In this document: one piece after another, positions 8,734 through 19,915 of the stretch
Numbering within the stretch: position 1 is the stretch's first letter
Layout: each line of letters starts with the position of its first letter
Source of the DNA: Blepharisma japonicum
Lineage: Eukaryota; Ciliophora; Heterotrichea; Heterotrichida; Blepharismidae
NCBI GenBank assembly: GCA_949751835.1
Contig: CATKHK010000083.1
Location: 1-64,000, forward strand
DNA length: 64,000 nt
Direction of reading: 5' to 3'
Position numbers and translations under genes: made by a program
The notes under the pieces: generated by a model
The model's input: the letters and a program-made list of their open reading frames with translations, nothing else
Told to the model about the DNA's origin: nothing
Databases searched by the model: none

Positions 8734-11508
8734 ATGAACTGGAAGAAGCAATCAGAGATTCTCGAACTTCGTTCACACCCTGAATTAATCCGAAATATAT
8801 CTATTCTTGCCCACGTTGACCATGGTAAAACTTCTCTTTCTGATAGCTTAATCTCTTCTAATCAGATAATCTCCCCAAAGCTTGCAGGAAAGTTGCGTTA
8901 TCTTGATTCCCGTGCCGACGAGCAAGCAAGGTGCATTACAATGAAATCGAGCTCAATTTCACTCATTTACCCTATGCCAGAAACCTCCTACCTTATCAAC
9001 CTTATTGATTCCCCTGGACATGTCGATTTCTCCTCTGAAGTCGCCGCAGCTCTGAGGGTCTGTGATGGTGGCCTGTTATTAATAGACGTCGCCGAAGGCT
9101 TTTGTGCACAGACCTATACAGTGCTGAAACAGAGCTGGGACGAAGGTATAAGGCTATGTTTAGTCCTAAACAAAATCGATAGGCTCATAAACGAGCTGAA
9201 AATGACCCCAGAAGATGCATATAAACATTTAAATTCCATTGTAGAAAAGGTAAATGCAGTCGTCAGTGGATTTTATTACGAAAAAAGAGGAAGAGTCGTG
9301 GATGATGAAAGTGATGAAGAAAGCTTCTTTTTTAAGCCAGAGCTTGGAAATGTGGCCTTTTCAAGTGCACTAGACAGGTGGGCGTTCACATTGCGAGAAT
9401 TCGCAGACATTTATGCGAAAAAAATGGGATTTAACCCTAAAGCTCTTTGCAGCTGCTTTTGGGGCGAGTTTTACTATAACCCGAAAACTAAAAAAGTCGT
9501 CAAAAAAAAATTCAGTGAAAAATGCCAGCCAATGCTTGTGCAGTTTGTGCTAGAGCCACTATGGAGGATTTATGACTGCATTATGATCAACAAAAATCCA
9601 GAAAAGCTGACATCTATGCTAGAAAAAATCGATATTGCAGTATCTCAAAGAGATATGGGCTATTTGAACAATGAGCCTAGAACTACTTTGCAAGCAGCTA
9701 TGAGCTCATGGATGCCAATTGATAAAGCAATATTGTCGATGATCGTTAGAAATCTCCCAAGCCCTATAAAAGCTCAAGGGGAAAGAATTAAATTGATTGC
9801 GCCTGAATTAGAAGAAAAATGTCCAGAATTATTTGCGAGTGTATCTGCGTGTGACCAAGCGGGGCAGATTTCAGTTTTTGTAAGCAAAATGGTGTCAATT
9901 GACCCAAGTGTCCATATTAATAGAAAGCCAGGCGAAGAAATAGACTATAATGAAACTTTGATAGCTTTTAGTAGGGTGTTTTCAGGGACTTTGACGAGAA
10001 ATACACCAATTTATGTGATAGAAAACAAAGGAGACGTAATTGAGTGCCTGATCGAAAAATTGTATTTACTTATGGGGCAGTATTTGATACCTGTAGATAG
10101 TGCTCCTGCAGGGACAATTGTAGGGATTGGGTCTTTGGAGCACGTTGTGTTTAAAACAGGGACTTTATCGTCAATTCCTGACTGTCCTACATTTACACCA
10201 ATTCCTCACAAAGCGTCTCCAATAGTAAAAGTATCAGTGCAGCCTGTAAATTTGTATGATATGAACAGAATGGTCCAAGGACTTCAAATGTTAGACAGAT
10301 CTGATAACTCTATAGAAGTGTACGTACAAGATAATGGTGAACATATAATTGCTGTATGTGGAGAAGTTCATTTACAAAGGTGCATAAAAGATCTTGAAGA
10401 AAGTTTTGCAAAAGTCCCTGTAACTGTTAGTGAGCCACTTGTGAGCTTTAAAGAGACTATTGTATTGGAAGGAAAACAATTTACAGATATTACTCCTAAT
10501 AAGCTGTGCTCGATGACTGTCTCTGCTTACCCTATCCCTGAGGATATTTTGAATTTTTTGGATGAAAAGCATGAAGTAATGAAACAAATTTTTGGAGTTT
10601 TTGCTAAACCTTCCACTGAATTAAAATCTGCATTTATTGAAGAATTCAGAAGTCTGCTAACCACCTGCCCACAACCATTGAAAACTTTAATTGAAGAACA
10701 CCTCTTTTCATTTGGCCCTCGCCGCGCAGGCAACAACATGTTAATTTACAAAGAAAAAAAATCCATACTAGAATCTAACGAGCCTAAAGAAGAAACTAAA
10801 GAAGAATCAGAAAGTGGCGATGAAAACGGAAGCTCTACCAATGCATCCAAATTTTCAGGCTGTGACTTTGACTTACCAAATGCTTTTATTGCAGGTTTTG
10901 ACCTGGCAAATAACTCCGGCCCACTATGTGGCGAGCCCCTTAGAGGTGTCTGCTTTGTGATAGAAGAAGTGAAAATTTCAAATTCTGAAGAAACAAAAGA
11001 TCCATATGGACCTTTCCAAGGCCAAGTAATCTGCACTATGAGAGACGCGTGTAAAGGAGCTGTTTTAGCGAATTCTCCAAGAATTGTAGAAGGGATGTAT
11101 GAATGCACTTTCCAGACGACTCAAGAGCATATTGGACGCCTTTATGCTGTCATAAATAGAAAAAGAGGGAAAATTGTGCAGGAAATTCTGACTGAAGGGA
11201 CTGATATGTATGTGTGCAAAGCATTTTTGCCTGTGGTGGAGAGCTTTGGGTTCTCTGATGAGCTGAGGATAATGACGAGTGGAGCTGTAATGCCACAGCT
11301 GACTTTTTCACATTGGCAAACGATTGTGGAGGACCCATTCTATACCCATAAAACGCAAGAGCAGTTGGAAGAGTTCGGAGACCAGCCGATATTGGAGAAC
11401 TTGCCGAAGAGCATTATTAATAAGGTGAGGAGGAGAAAAGGACTGGCGACTGATGAAAAGTTAGTTATTCATGCAGATAAACAAAGGACTTTGACTAAAA
11501 TGAGGTAG
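8734..11508 (+). CDS. EFL1: EFL1 / Ria1, ribosome-assembly GTPase
   Basis: 924 aa from ATG 8734 (the frame is open upstream but has no ATG, only a TTG). EF-2-like GTPase with AHVDHGKT at 26-33 (G1), CITMKSS at 67-73 (switch I side), DSPGH at 92-96 (G3) and NKID at 146-149 (G4). Wording such as SSNQIISPKLAGKLRYLDSR is specific to EFL1 and separates it from eEF2. EFL1 works with SBDS to release eIF6 from late 60S subunits in the cytoplasm. An acidic insert (about residues 700-720, KEETKEESESGDE) lies in the domain IV region, as in other EFL1 proteins. No introns. Confidence 0.93.
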   Translation: MNWKKQSEILELRSHPELIRNISILAHVDHGKTSLSDSLISSNQIISPKLAGKLRYLDSRADEQARCITMKSSSISLIYPMPETSYLINLIDSPGHVDFSSEVAAALRVCDGGLLLIDVAEGFCAQTYTVLKQSWDEGIRLCLVLNKIDRLINELKMTPEDAYKHLNSIVEKVNAVVSGFYYEKRGRVVDDESDEESFFFKPELGNVAFSSALDRWAFTLREFADIYAKKMGFNPKALCSCFWGEFYYNPKTKKVVKKKFSEKCQPMLVQFVLEPLWRIYDCIMINKNPEKLTSMLEKIDIAVSQRDMGYLNNEPRTTLQAAMSSWMPIDKAILSMIVRNLPSPIKAQGERIKLIAPELEEKCPELFASVSACDQAGQISVFVSKMVSIDPSVHINRKPGEEIDYNETLIAFSRVFSGTLTRNTPIYVIENKGDVIECLIEKLYLLMGQYLIPVDSAPAGTIVGIGSLEHVVFKTGTLSSIPDCPTFTPIPHKASPIVKVSVQPVNLYDMNRMVQGLQMLDRSDNSIEVYVQDNGEHIIAVCGEVHLQRCIKDLEESFAKVPVTVSEPLVSFKETIVLEGKQFTDITPNKLCSMTVSAYPIPEDILNFLDEKHEVMKQIFGVFAKPSTELKSAFIEEFRSLLTTCPQPLKTLIEEHLFSFGPRRAGNNMLIYKEKKSILESNEPKEETKEESESGDENGSSTNASKFSGCDFDLPNAFIAGFDLANNSGPLCGEPLRGVCFVIEEVKISNSEETKDPYGPFQGQVICTMRDACKGAVLANSPRIVEGMYECTFQTTQEHIGRLYAVINRKRGKIVQEILTEGTDMYVCKAFLPVVESFGFSDELRIMTSGAVMPQLTFSHWQTIVEDPFYTHKTQEQLEEFGDQPILENLPKSIINKVRRRKGLATDEKLVIHADKQRTLTKMR

Positions 11509-11582
11509 AATAGCTAATAAGATTAAATTCGATATGAAAATAAGAGGACTTATTCATGCTTTTTTGTTTAAAGCACATTAAA

Positions 11583-13172
11583 TTATTGTTGATCAAGATC
11601 TAACAGTTCTTTTAGCTCTTTGTTTTCTTTAGCAAGCTTTTCCATTTCTTCTAATAAATCCTCTTTTTCTTCTTTAGCTTTGTTTATTTGTAGTCGTAAA
11701 GAGTTTACTTGTTCAGCCATAGTCTGCTGCAGCAACCCTTTAGAAGAAATCAAGTTTTCAACCTGTCTCTGCGTTTTTTGCTGCTCTTTTTCCATATTCT
11801 GTTGTTTTATCAAGCTATTTGCACACTTATTTATAGCTTCATTCATCGCTTCTTTCAGCTGATCTCTTTCTTCAGCCAGCCTTTCTAAGTCTTCCAGCGT
11901 TTTTTCCATTTGTTCTTTCAGCATTTTTTCTGTCATTCCTCCATTATCTTTAATTTCCCCAATTTTATTTTCATATTCCTCTATTTTCTCCAGCGCTTCT
12001 TCCAGCTCAGAAAATAATTTTTTATTTTCTATATCCAAACTCATAATTTTATCTTCTTTTGACTCAATTCTTTTCAGCAATTCCTGGTTTTCTCTTTCAT
12101 AATCATTAAAAGTCTCTCGGGCACGCTAATTAAAGATTACCAATTCATTTTGGGCAATTTCTTCATTTTCTCCTATAAGACCATCTAAATGTTTTCTGAG
12201 CCTATTTACTTCTTTATCAAGCTCTTTTATGGTTTCTAAAGCTTGATCATATTTTAATGATAGTTCTTCACACTGCATTTCTTTTTCACAGATTTTTTGC
12301 TCTAAATCAATGATATTTTTATTAAATTTTTCTATTGGGATTGAATTTTCTGATTTTCTGCACTCAATATTAAGCTCTTCTACATATTCTAATAAGGAGA
12401 GTTTTTCTTCAGATAAATCTTTGTTTTTCTATATAAAAAATACTTCAACTAGCTTTTCTTTTTCGCTTTTAAGTATTGCTACTTTTTCTTCTAATTGTGA
12501 TAATTCTTCAGAGTTGCTTTCTCTGATCATTTTTAGTTCTTCAATAGTAGCTAGTGCTGCATCTAGCCTGGTTTGGAGTCTTTCATTGTCTTCTAGCCAT
12601 TTCTGTTCTCGCTCTTCTGATCTTTCAATGTCAAGTCTACATTGCCCAACATCATATAACAAGCTTGTTTTCATATCCCCAGCTAATTCAAATTCGTCAG
12701 ATTTTAGAGCAAGCGCTTTGCTGAGGACTATGATATGATCTCTGAGTTTTTCAATGGTTTCATTGAGCTCATAGTTTTCTTCTTCAAGCTTGCTTTTTTG
12801 GTCTTTTAAATATATAAGTCTTTCAGTTTTAGGGAGATCTCCATTACCTTTTATGCCCATAGCTACTTTATTTTCGAGCTTTCGTATATAAGCTTTGCTT
12901 TCATCTAACTTTTCTTCTAAACTGCATTTATCATCTACAATTCTCTCTAGTGCTTTTTTATTTTTAGTTAGTTCTTTTTCTTGGTATTCTAATTTGGATT
13001 TTAATTCTCTTTGATCTTCAAGGATTTCTTCATATTTCTCAGAAAGTTTTTGGTACTGTTTTTGGAGTTTATCATAAGAATTCGCAATAATTCTATCCTG
13101 AGCTGCAGGCTTTACAAGAGATGCAGTTTTTCTCTCAACTTGACGTTTTTGAAATGATAAATTTGTGTTCAT
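11583..13172 (-). CDS. Coiled-coil protein, three exons
   Basis: 519 aa from exons 13172-12444, 12428-12141 and 12125-11583, split by 15-nt introns GTATTTTTTATATAG and GTAATCTTTAATTAG; both junctions are in phase 0 and the frame is open right through. After a short basic head (RQVERKTASLVKPAAQDR) the protein is coiled coil to its end. No motor, membrane or enzyme domain is present. It could be a centrosomal, basal-body or cortical structural protein, but nothing in the sequence decides this. It is divergent from the AAA protease, about 200 bp apart. Confidence 0.75.
12126..12140 (-). other. 15-nt intron (coiled-coil gene, second)
   Basis: GTAATCTTTAATTAG; phase 0; joins two coiled-coil exons. 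Confidence 0.85.
12429..12443 (-). other. 15-nt intron (coiled-coil gene, first)
   Basis: GTATTTTTTATATAG; phase 0; removes an in-frame TAG. Confidence 0.85.
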
Positions 13173-13371
13173 TTTCTAAAAATTTAATAAAAATCCAAAA
13201 AGCCCAATTTTTCTTTAAAATTCTCAATCATTTATTTAATGTTTCTTAATAATCCCAAATAATTGCTTCTGCAAGAAGCTGATCTTTCCTTAGAACTAAA
13301 TTTAAAATATGGTTATAAATGCTTAGACTTGTGCAGAGATTTCTGAGAACTGACTATCAGGCTTTGAGAGT

Positions 13372-15159
13372 ATGCCTTATTTAGAGAAACTTAATAGAGA
13401 GTTGCGATTTGAAGAAACCGTCAAACTGTATGAAGGTTTGCCTGGAAGACTCAAAGATGACCCCAATGCAAGAAATCAATATCTCCATGCCAAGTCTCAA
13501 TTAAATCTCATGAATGCCCACACAACTCCAGAAAAAAAACCTCAGCCTATTAATGAAGATAAAAAATCCAAAGAAAAAGCAGAATTAGACTCTGACTGGA
13601 GTGAAGAAGAAGCAAAAAAAGAAAGAGAAAGAAGCGCCTACGCAATCGGCACAGAAGAAAACCCTCTTCTAATCAAAAACGTCGAAAATTGGGAAAAATC
13701 CAAATGGTGGAACCTCTTCACGTTCAGTAACGGCATGACTCTGCTTGTCATAGGCTCCTTTATTTATTTATTTTACGGAAATTCTGGAGTTAACATGTTT
13801 GAGGCAAAATCACATATAATTATTGCAGAAAACAGCCCTTATACTTTTAACGACGTAAAAGGGATTGATGAGTGTAGAGCTGAGCTAGAAGAAATAGTCC
13901 ACTATCTCAAACATATGGAAAAATACGAAAAAATCGGTGCAAAAATGCCTAAAGGCTTACTTTTAACAGGGAAGCCTGGGGTTGGGAAAACTCTTTTAGC
14001 AAAAGCTATAGCTGGAGAAGCAGGGGTAAAATTTTTTTATTCCTCAGGCTCAGATTTTGAAGAAGTCTTTGTTGGCCTCGGCGCCAAAAGGGTGCGTGAA
14101 TTATTCGCAACAGCCAAAAAAAATGCCCCTTGCATAGTTTTTATTGATGAAATCGACGCTTTAGCATCCAGTCGTAGAAATAGAAGCCATAATTATAACA
14201 GACAAAGCTTGAATCAGTTACTAGTAGAAATGGACGGCTTTGACCCTAACCAAAACATTTTAGTTATAGCTGCCACAAACTTGCCTGGAGAGCTAGACGA
14301 TGCTTTAAAAAGGGCTGGGAGGTTTGATAAAGTAATTGATGTCCCATTGCCTGATATTAAAGGAAGGGAAGAAATATTAGAATTATATTTGGCTAAGGTG
14401 TTTTACGATAAAAGCGTCGATAAAGGCATCATTGCAAGAGGAACTGCAGGGATGACTGGGGCAGATTTATCGAATTTGGTAAATTTGGCAATGCTAAATG
14501 CAATTAAAGAAGGGAGAAAAGCCTGCTCAGCCCATGATGTGGATGTAGCAAGAGATAGGATTCTGATGGGGGTTGAAAGAAGAACAATGGTGCTTACGCC
14601 TGAAGAAAAAATGAATACAGCGCTGCATGAAGTAGGACATGCCTTGGTAGCTGTTTTATCAGAAGGAGCTGAACCACTTCATAAAATTACAATACTCCCC
14701 AGAGGCCATGCACTAGGAGTAACTATGCAGCTGCCTAAAAAAGATACATTTATGGAAAGCCGAAACAAAATCCTAGCACAAATTGACGTAGCAATGGGCG
14801 GAAGAGCAGCTGAAGAGCTTTTCTTCGGAAAACAAAAAATGACTGAAGGCTGCTCCAGTGATTTATCAAACTCTACACAGATTGCTTACCATCACGTAAG
14901 AGGAGGACTTTTTAACGAAAAAACAGGCCTAGTGAATACCAACGCATTAAGAAACCAATGAGGAAGCAGAAGTGAAGGCTTCAAGCAAAGGGACATGATC
15001 GATAAAGTAGTTAAAGAAATCCTCGACGACAGCTACAAAAGAGTTCTCGAGAAGCTTCGTACCCATAAAGACTTAATTCAAAGGATTGCCAGAGTTTTAG
15101 TTGAAAAAGAAACCTTATCAGGCGAAGAGTTTTGTGATATGGTGAAAAATGGTTCATAA
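13372..15159 (+). CDS. YME1: Mitochondrial i-AAA protease (YME1-like), FtsH family
   Basis: 595 aa as read from ATG 13372, with TGA 14959-14961 as Trp. A TPR-like N-terminal region and one membrane span (about 120-136) precede an AAA module: GKPGVGKT at 200-207 (Walker A), VFIDE at 256-260 (Walker B), ATN sensor 1 and RAGRFD. The zinc protease motif HEVGH is at 419-423. One span plus the order N-domain-TM-AAA-protease fits i-AAA (Yme1), which faces the intermembrane space and degrades unassembled inner-membrane proteins. The start is uncertain: an excellent presequence (MLRLVQRFLRT) begins at 13319 but lies in another frame (see findings). Confidence 0.9.
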
Positions 15160-15215
15160 TTTATATTGATAAATCCTTATTTACCAAATAGTTAAATAAG
15201 TGAAACTTAAATAAC

Positions 15216-16682
15216 TTATGGGAAGATATATTTATATATCTGGAATACTAAAATCACTATATGGAAGGCTATGATAATTAAGGAAATTGGCCTAGTTGCG
15301 AACTTGTAATCGTAGATCGACTTCCCTGGGAGCATTTCTCGAGCTGCCAAATGCATCAGTGGGATAGCGATTGGAATCATTAAAATACTGAAAAGTCCTC
15401 CAATAGATGTGACGATTCCCTATGTAAAAGTTACTAAGTCGTATTCATAAAATGCAATGGCAATTGGCAAAAACACTGTGGAGAGCTTTATTGCATAATC
15501 TCCTATAGCCGATTTATGCTCGCCAACCCCATAAAAATAGCTGGTTAAGTTGTGAGAAACTGCAATAGCTAATAATGGGAAATTTGATAAAATTCCTATA
15601 GAAGGATATAGCACAATAAAGTATGCTATAGGATAAGTCCACCATGGTCTTTCGCTTTGGGAGTATCCAGCTGAATATTCTCTGAAATCGATGTTAAAAA
15701 ATCCTTTTACATCAGGAATTGCAGCGGGCATAATAAGGCCTACCATCATATAGATGATAAGCGAGGCTACCAGAACTCTTTTCAAAATATTTTGGATGCT
15801 TTTTGGCTTTTTCTCAACATTTTCTAAAATACTTGGCAAAAATGCGTGGTAAATCGCAGCAAATAAAATTATGGGGAAACTAATACCTACGTTCATATAG
15901 TCAGCGACTTTATAATCTTCAGGCCTAGAAGGTTCATCACTGCTTATGTCTTTGCCTACTATGAGACTAATTATAGCTAAAATTGTGGATAATAATAAAT
16001 TAAATAGCGTTCCACAAATCATAGCGTTTTGTATGTATTTCGACTGCTTCATACCAATAAGCGTAAGATAAGTCACAATTACTGAAAAAACTACTAAATA
16101 AATCCAATAAGAGCTTCTGCAGTCATTGAAAAATCCAATTGACTCATAAATGTTGCATGAATCCATTAATCCAATATCAAGATTTGACGTGAGAGAGCTT
16201 GCAAAGATTACTGCATAGCTCACCAAGCTTAAAATTCCTAAAACCCAAAAGACAAACATATAAGCGCTTTTCCAAAAATTTCCAAATAAAATATTGATCA
16301 TCTCACATAGGTCGACCCTGCGGTCAGTAATAACAGGAGGGTACTCTTCATGCGAAATTAAGTGAGATTCCAATTCATTCTTAGATTTTGATCCAAAAAT
16401 AATTGATTGGAATGAAGGTCTTGGGAAATTGTGGTTGTTGTCACGCAGCTGGATTAGGGCTTCACAGCGGCTCATGACTTCTACCAGCTGTCTGCCTCAG
16501 AAGTAGCAGAGTCAGCAGCAAAATATTGTATAGAGGCCTGAGAGAAGCCATCCACTCATACGGAAAGCATAAGGAAGACTTAAAATTCCTGATCCTACTA
16601 CTACACTGACAGTAAATAAAAAGCCAGTTAATGCCCCAAAGGAAGATGCTGGTTTGCTAGAAGAGTTCTCTGAATCTTTCAT
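15216..16682 (-). CDS. AAAP-family amino-acid transporter
   Basis: 483 aa in two exons (16682-15435 and 15419-15216) around GTAACTTTTACATAG at 15420-15434; two TGA codons near the start are read as Trp. The N-terminus has the AAAP/SLC38 signature, GFLFTVSVVVGSGILSLPYAF, in the first membrane helix, and about eleven hydrophobic spans follow. The last span and the tail lie in the second exon. Such carriers move neutral amino acids across plasma or vacuolar membranes with protons or sodium. The substrate cannot be told from sequence. An ATG at 16475 would miss the first helices, so 16682 is preferred. Confidence 0.85.
15420..15434 (-). other. 15-nt intron (transporter)
   Basis: GTAACTTTTACATAG; phase 0; adds the last membrane spans of the transporter. 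Confidence 0.88.
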
Positions 16683-17141
16683 TGGGATTATTTTTATGGA
16701 AATTATGGTAGATTTTGCAAGTAAAATAATGACGTGATAGATAATCCAGACATGGAAAAAATTTCAGCTAAATTTAGATTTATTAGTTATGTGCAAGATT
16801 TTAAGATATTTTAACTTAAAAAATAATAAATTGTTAATAATTGATTGCATAATTAATAAAGATATGCACACTCTAATACTGATTTACCCTTTTTTATCCT
16901 TTTTATAAATATTTTTAGATTTTCCATACAATCTAATATTAGGTTTTGCTCTACTAAATATGATTAAATAGGTTAAAAGTTGATTCATTTAATTAGATAG
17001 ATTCATTAGCATATGTTGTATAAAATCATTTATTTTTTATTCTGTATATTTTGTATTGTCATTAAAATTTCTAATTCTAGGCATTATTGGATATTAATTA
17101 TTTATTTTAATCAATGCAATTTCTTACAGTGCTACTAAAAT
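16683..17141. other. AT-rich intergenic region
   Basis: About 460 bp with stops in all frames. No RNA gene, repeat or intron-like join was seen. It should contain the promoter of the transporter and the 3' end of the small gene to the right. Confidence 0.5.
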
Positions 17142-17570
17142 TTACTTTTCCATTAAGTAGTTTTCTGATTCAATTTTATTTTTTATTCTAAAATAGGACT
17201 TCTGAGATTGAAGTGATGCTTTTCAAATCCTTTCCATTGACTTTCGGGATGGACTTGCTATTTGTGCTGATGAAAAAGATCTTGATTTTTGTAACTGTTT
17301 ATGATTTTCTTTAGAATTTTTTTTTATAGTCAAAATCGGTAGCACGAATCCATTAATTTCATATAAAGCCATAGGAGATATTTCATCTTTTGTTTTATTC
17401 TGAGGAAATCAACATTCACTCGTTTTTAGCTTCAAAGGTGGAATTGTAATTTTTTGGAAATTACTATGGCGTTGTCTCGGTTTCGACTGAGTAGTTTGTG
17501 GACGTTTCGGGACTACAACGTCGTAAGGATCTAGATTTGTGGTAAAAATTGGCTTTCTAAACTTACTCAT
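17142..17570 (-). CDS. Hypothetical basic protein visible only with TGA as Trp
   Basis: 142 aa, no intron, ending TAA. Two internal TGA codons (in the contexts ECWFP and ERIWKAS) hide it from a standard-code search. The start is MSKFRKPIFTTNLDPYD. The composition is basic and serine-rich with a run KSRSFSSAQIASPSRKS that could be phosphorylated. No domain is recognised. The codon pattern and the clean frame over 143 codons support it as a gene; a chance frame cannot be excluded. Confidence 0.6.
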
Positions 17571-17801
17571 GGCTTTTGGTTGCAAATAGTTTATTAAAAA
17601 GTGAATAAATCAATAGCCTAATAATATTCTTTTAATTATAAAATTTGAATAAATAAAGATTAAGAAAGCTGGTTATTATATCGACAAAATTCCTTATCTC
17701 TTGACTAATTTAATATGCCTAAATCAAAATTTGATACTTCATTTCAATATAATTAAATTTCAGAGGAGAATTATACTTATTTTTTCATAGTAATTCCTCT
17801 A

Positions 17802-18593
17802 TTATAATTTATTGAGGAAATCACTCAAGGCTTCTTGAACATCTTTACTTTTTTCAATATACAAATAATGCCCAGTCCCTAAAATCACTTCTATCTGTAA
17901 CTCTGGCAAATATTTCGAATACAAATCATTTACATCAACCCCAGGGAACTCACACGTGTGTCTTGATTTTTCCCCAACGATCGCCATAGCTGGCCCATCA
18001 AAACTTCTATCATTTTCCTCTCATTTTGGTATTTCTTTTAATCCTTCAATTAAATAATCCACATTTACTCTTCATTCAAAGCTATTTGCCCCATTCATCC
18101 TCAAATTAGACGAAATTAAGCTCGTGATTATAGGATTTTTGAATTTTTTGTCAATTTCTTCTTCATATTCTTTTCTATGTTTCCCTTCTAATTTCAAGTC
18201 TTTCATAAAATACAAATAAGAGTACATATTTTCATAATGACTGGTCAGAATGTTTGTGTAATCTACAGGGGCAGCATCAATTACGACCACTTTATTAAAT
18301 CTTCATGGCTGCAGCCCACTTGCGTATATCGCTGTTTTAGCTCCCATAGAATACCCTACAATTGATGCATATTTAATCTCATGAAAATCCATAAATTCAA
18401 ATAAATCTTTGGCCAGTAAGTCATAACCCATCCCTAAGGCGTGAAAAGATCTTCCATGATTTCTTGCGTCCAATAAATAGTGACTCCCATGAATTCCTCT
18501 TGCCAATCCACTTATATTCAGCCCATTTCCTAGAAACCCATGCAGTCAGATTACAGGATCTCCAGTCCCGAAATGGAAAAAATGCTGCTGCAT
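17802..18593 (-). CDS. ABHD11-like alpha/beta hydrolase
   Basis: 263 aa with three TGA codons read as Trp. It carries the ABHD11 hallmarks: an oxyanion region LHGFLGNG at 17-24, LLDARNHGRS at 40-49, the nucleophile elbow GYSMGAKT with Ser82, VVVIDAAPV, and the catalytic His242 in GTGHYL near the end. ABHD11 is a mitochondrial serine hydrolase; no clear presequence is seen here, as the protein opens directly with MQQHFFHFGTGDP. It is divergent from the phosphatase gene, with only 29 bp between start codons. Confidence 0.85.
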
Positions 18594-18622
18594 TTTTAAG
18601 GTAAAATTATTTAGTTGCAGAA

Positions 18623-19747
18623 ATGGGCTGAGTTTTCCTTATAAGTCTTATAGCGATTTTTCTGACTTTTTTGCAAATTTATGAACAAGAGAGGCTAGAA
18701 GAGTCAAGTAGGGATTTAACGATATGGATGCAGTCCTATAGGAACCCAATTTTTGATATTTTTTTTGAAATTATAGGAGAGATTACTAGTGTTTGCTGTA
18801 TTGTAATAGCTGGGACTGTTTATCTAATCGGAAATAGGGAAACTGGCTTAATAGGACTCATTGCGTCACTTTTTGGGGTTGCACTGTCAGGATTTCTTAA
18901 AATTTTATTTGGCCACCCAAGACCATTTTGGAAATATTCAGAAATCAAAGGAATTCAATGCCCTGAAGATTTCGGGACACCTTCTGCGCATGCATTGTCG
19001 GCTGGAGCTGGATTATTGGTACTGGGAATAATGTGGCTTAGATCAGGAAATCAAAATTCAAAAAAAGTTATGATAATGCTTTGTGGTCTAATGATTACTG
19101 CAATTGATAGAATTTTTCTTGGAGCTCATTTTTATTTTCAAGTGATTTTAGGGTATATTTTTGCTGGATTAGTGGCTAGTATTGTTTTACATCCAAAAAT
19201 TTATTCTTGAATATACAAAATACCAAATGATATATCGGTAGTAATAAAGAGTCATATAATAATGCTTGGGTTTATAGCAGCGTCAATTATAACAGCATTC
19301 TATAGGAAAGGTAAATGAGATGACTCATGGTCTATTAATTTTCAAGTCCAATGTGGAAAAGAGATAACTGTTGATGATGCGGTATATGAAAATTTTACAG
19401 ATTCAGCTTTGGTATGTTTAGTAGTGGGGATGATAATGGGACTTTTTATGCTTAAAGAAAAGGAAAAGCCAAAATTTAGTTATGGGCTAGCCTTTTTAGC
19501 AATGTTTTTCAATGTCGGCATAATGGGCACAATGAAGATTTCTGATATTTTGATAATAAAATTCACAGATGATTTTTGAAGAATTTTATTGATATGTACT
19601 CTTCATTATTGTTGTGGTATAATACACTGTTACCTGATGCCAATTGTTATTAATTTCTTACACATTGCCAAGACCCCAGCAAAAGAATATTTGAAGCTCC
19701 AAGACTTAGAAAAGTGTGAAATTGTAGAAAATAAAAAAGAGCTGTAA
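18623..19747 (+). CDS. PAP2-fold membrane phosphatase, glucose-6-phosphatase-like
   Basis: 374 aa from ATG 18623, whose third codon is TGA (MGW, then a hydrophobic signal-anchor). The phosphatase signature is present: KILFGHPRP (motif 1), GTPSAHALS (motif 2) and DRIFLGAHFYFQ (motif 3). Motif 3 has His-x3-Gln rather than the usual His-x3-Asp; glucose-6-phosphatases also have Gln here, and FGHPRPFWK resembles their motif 1. About nine membrane spans are predicted, also like that family. A hydrolase of an ER phosphate ester, possibly glucose-6-phosphate, is a reasonable inference; a lipid phosphatase is the alternative. Five more TGA-Trp codons follow. Confidence 0.75.
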
Positions 19748-19915
19748 TATATATACCTATAATCTTTTACACAGAGCTAAATTATAGAATAATTCTTTTA
19801 ATCTACTAGAATTTGTTGAATTTTTTTCTGGCTATAAGAAATTAACTAAATAGTATAAATTAACAATAAATTAGAATAACGATGATTTCTCAATTAAAAT
19901 TGATCAAAATTAAAG

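Noticed and set aside
13312-13326. GTTATAAATGCTTAG as an intron that would give the YME1 gene an ATG at 13309
   Set aside because: It starts GTT and lacks the A at -6 seen in every other intron, and the resulting N-terminus is not a presequence.
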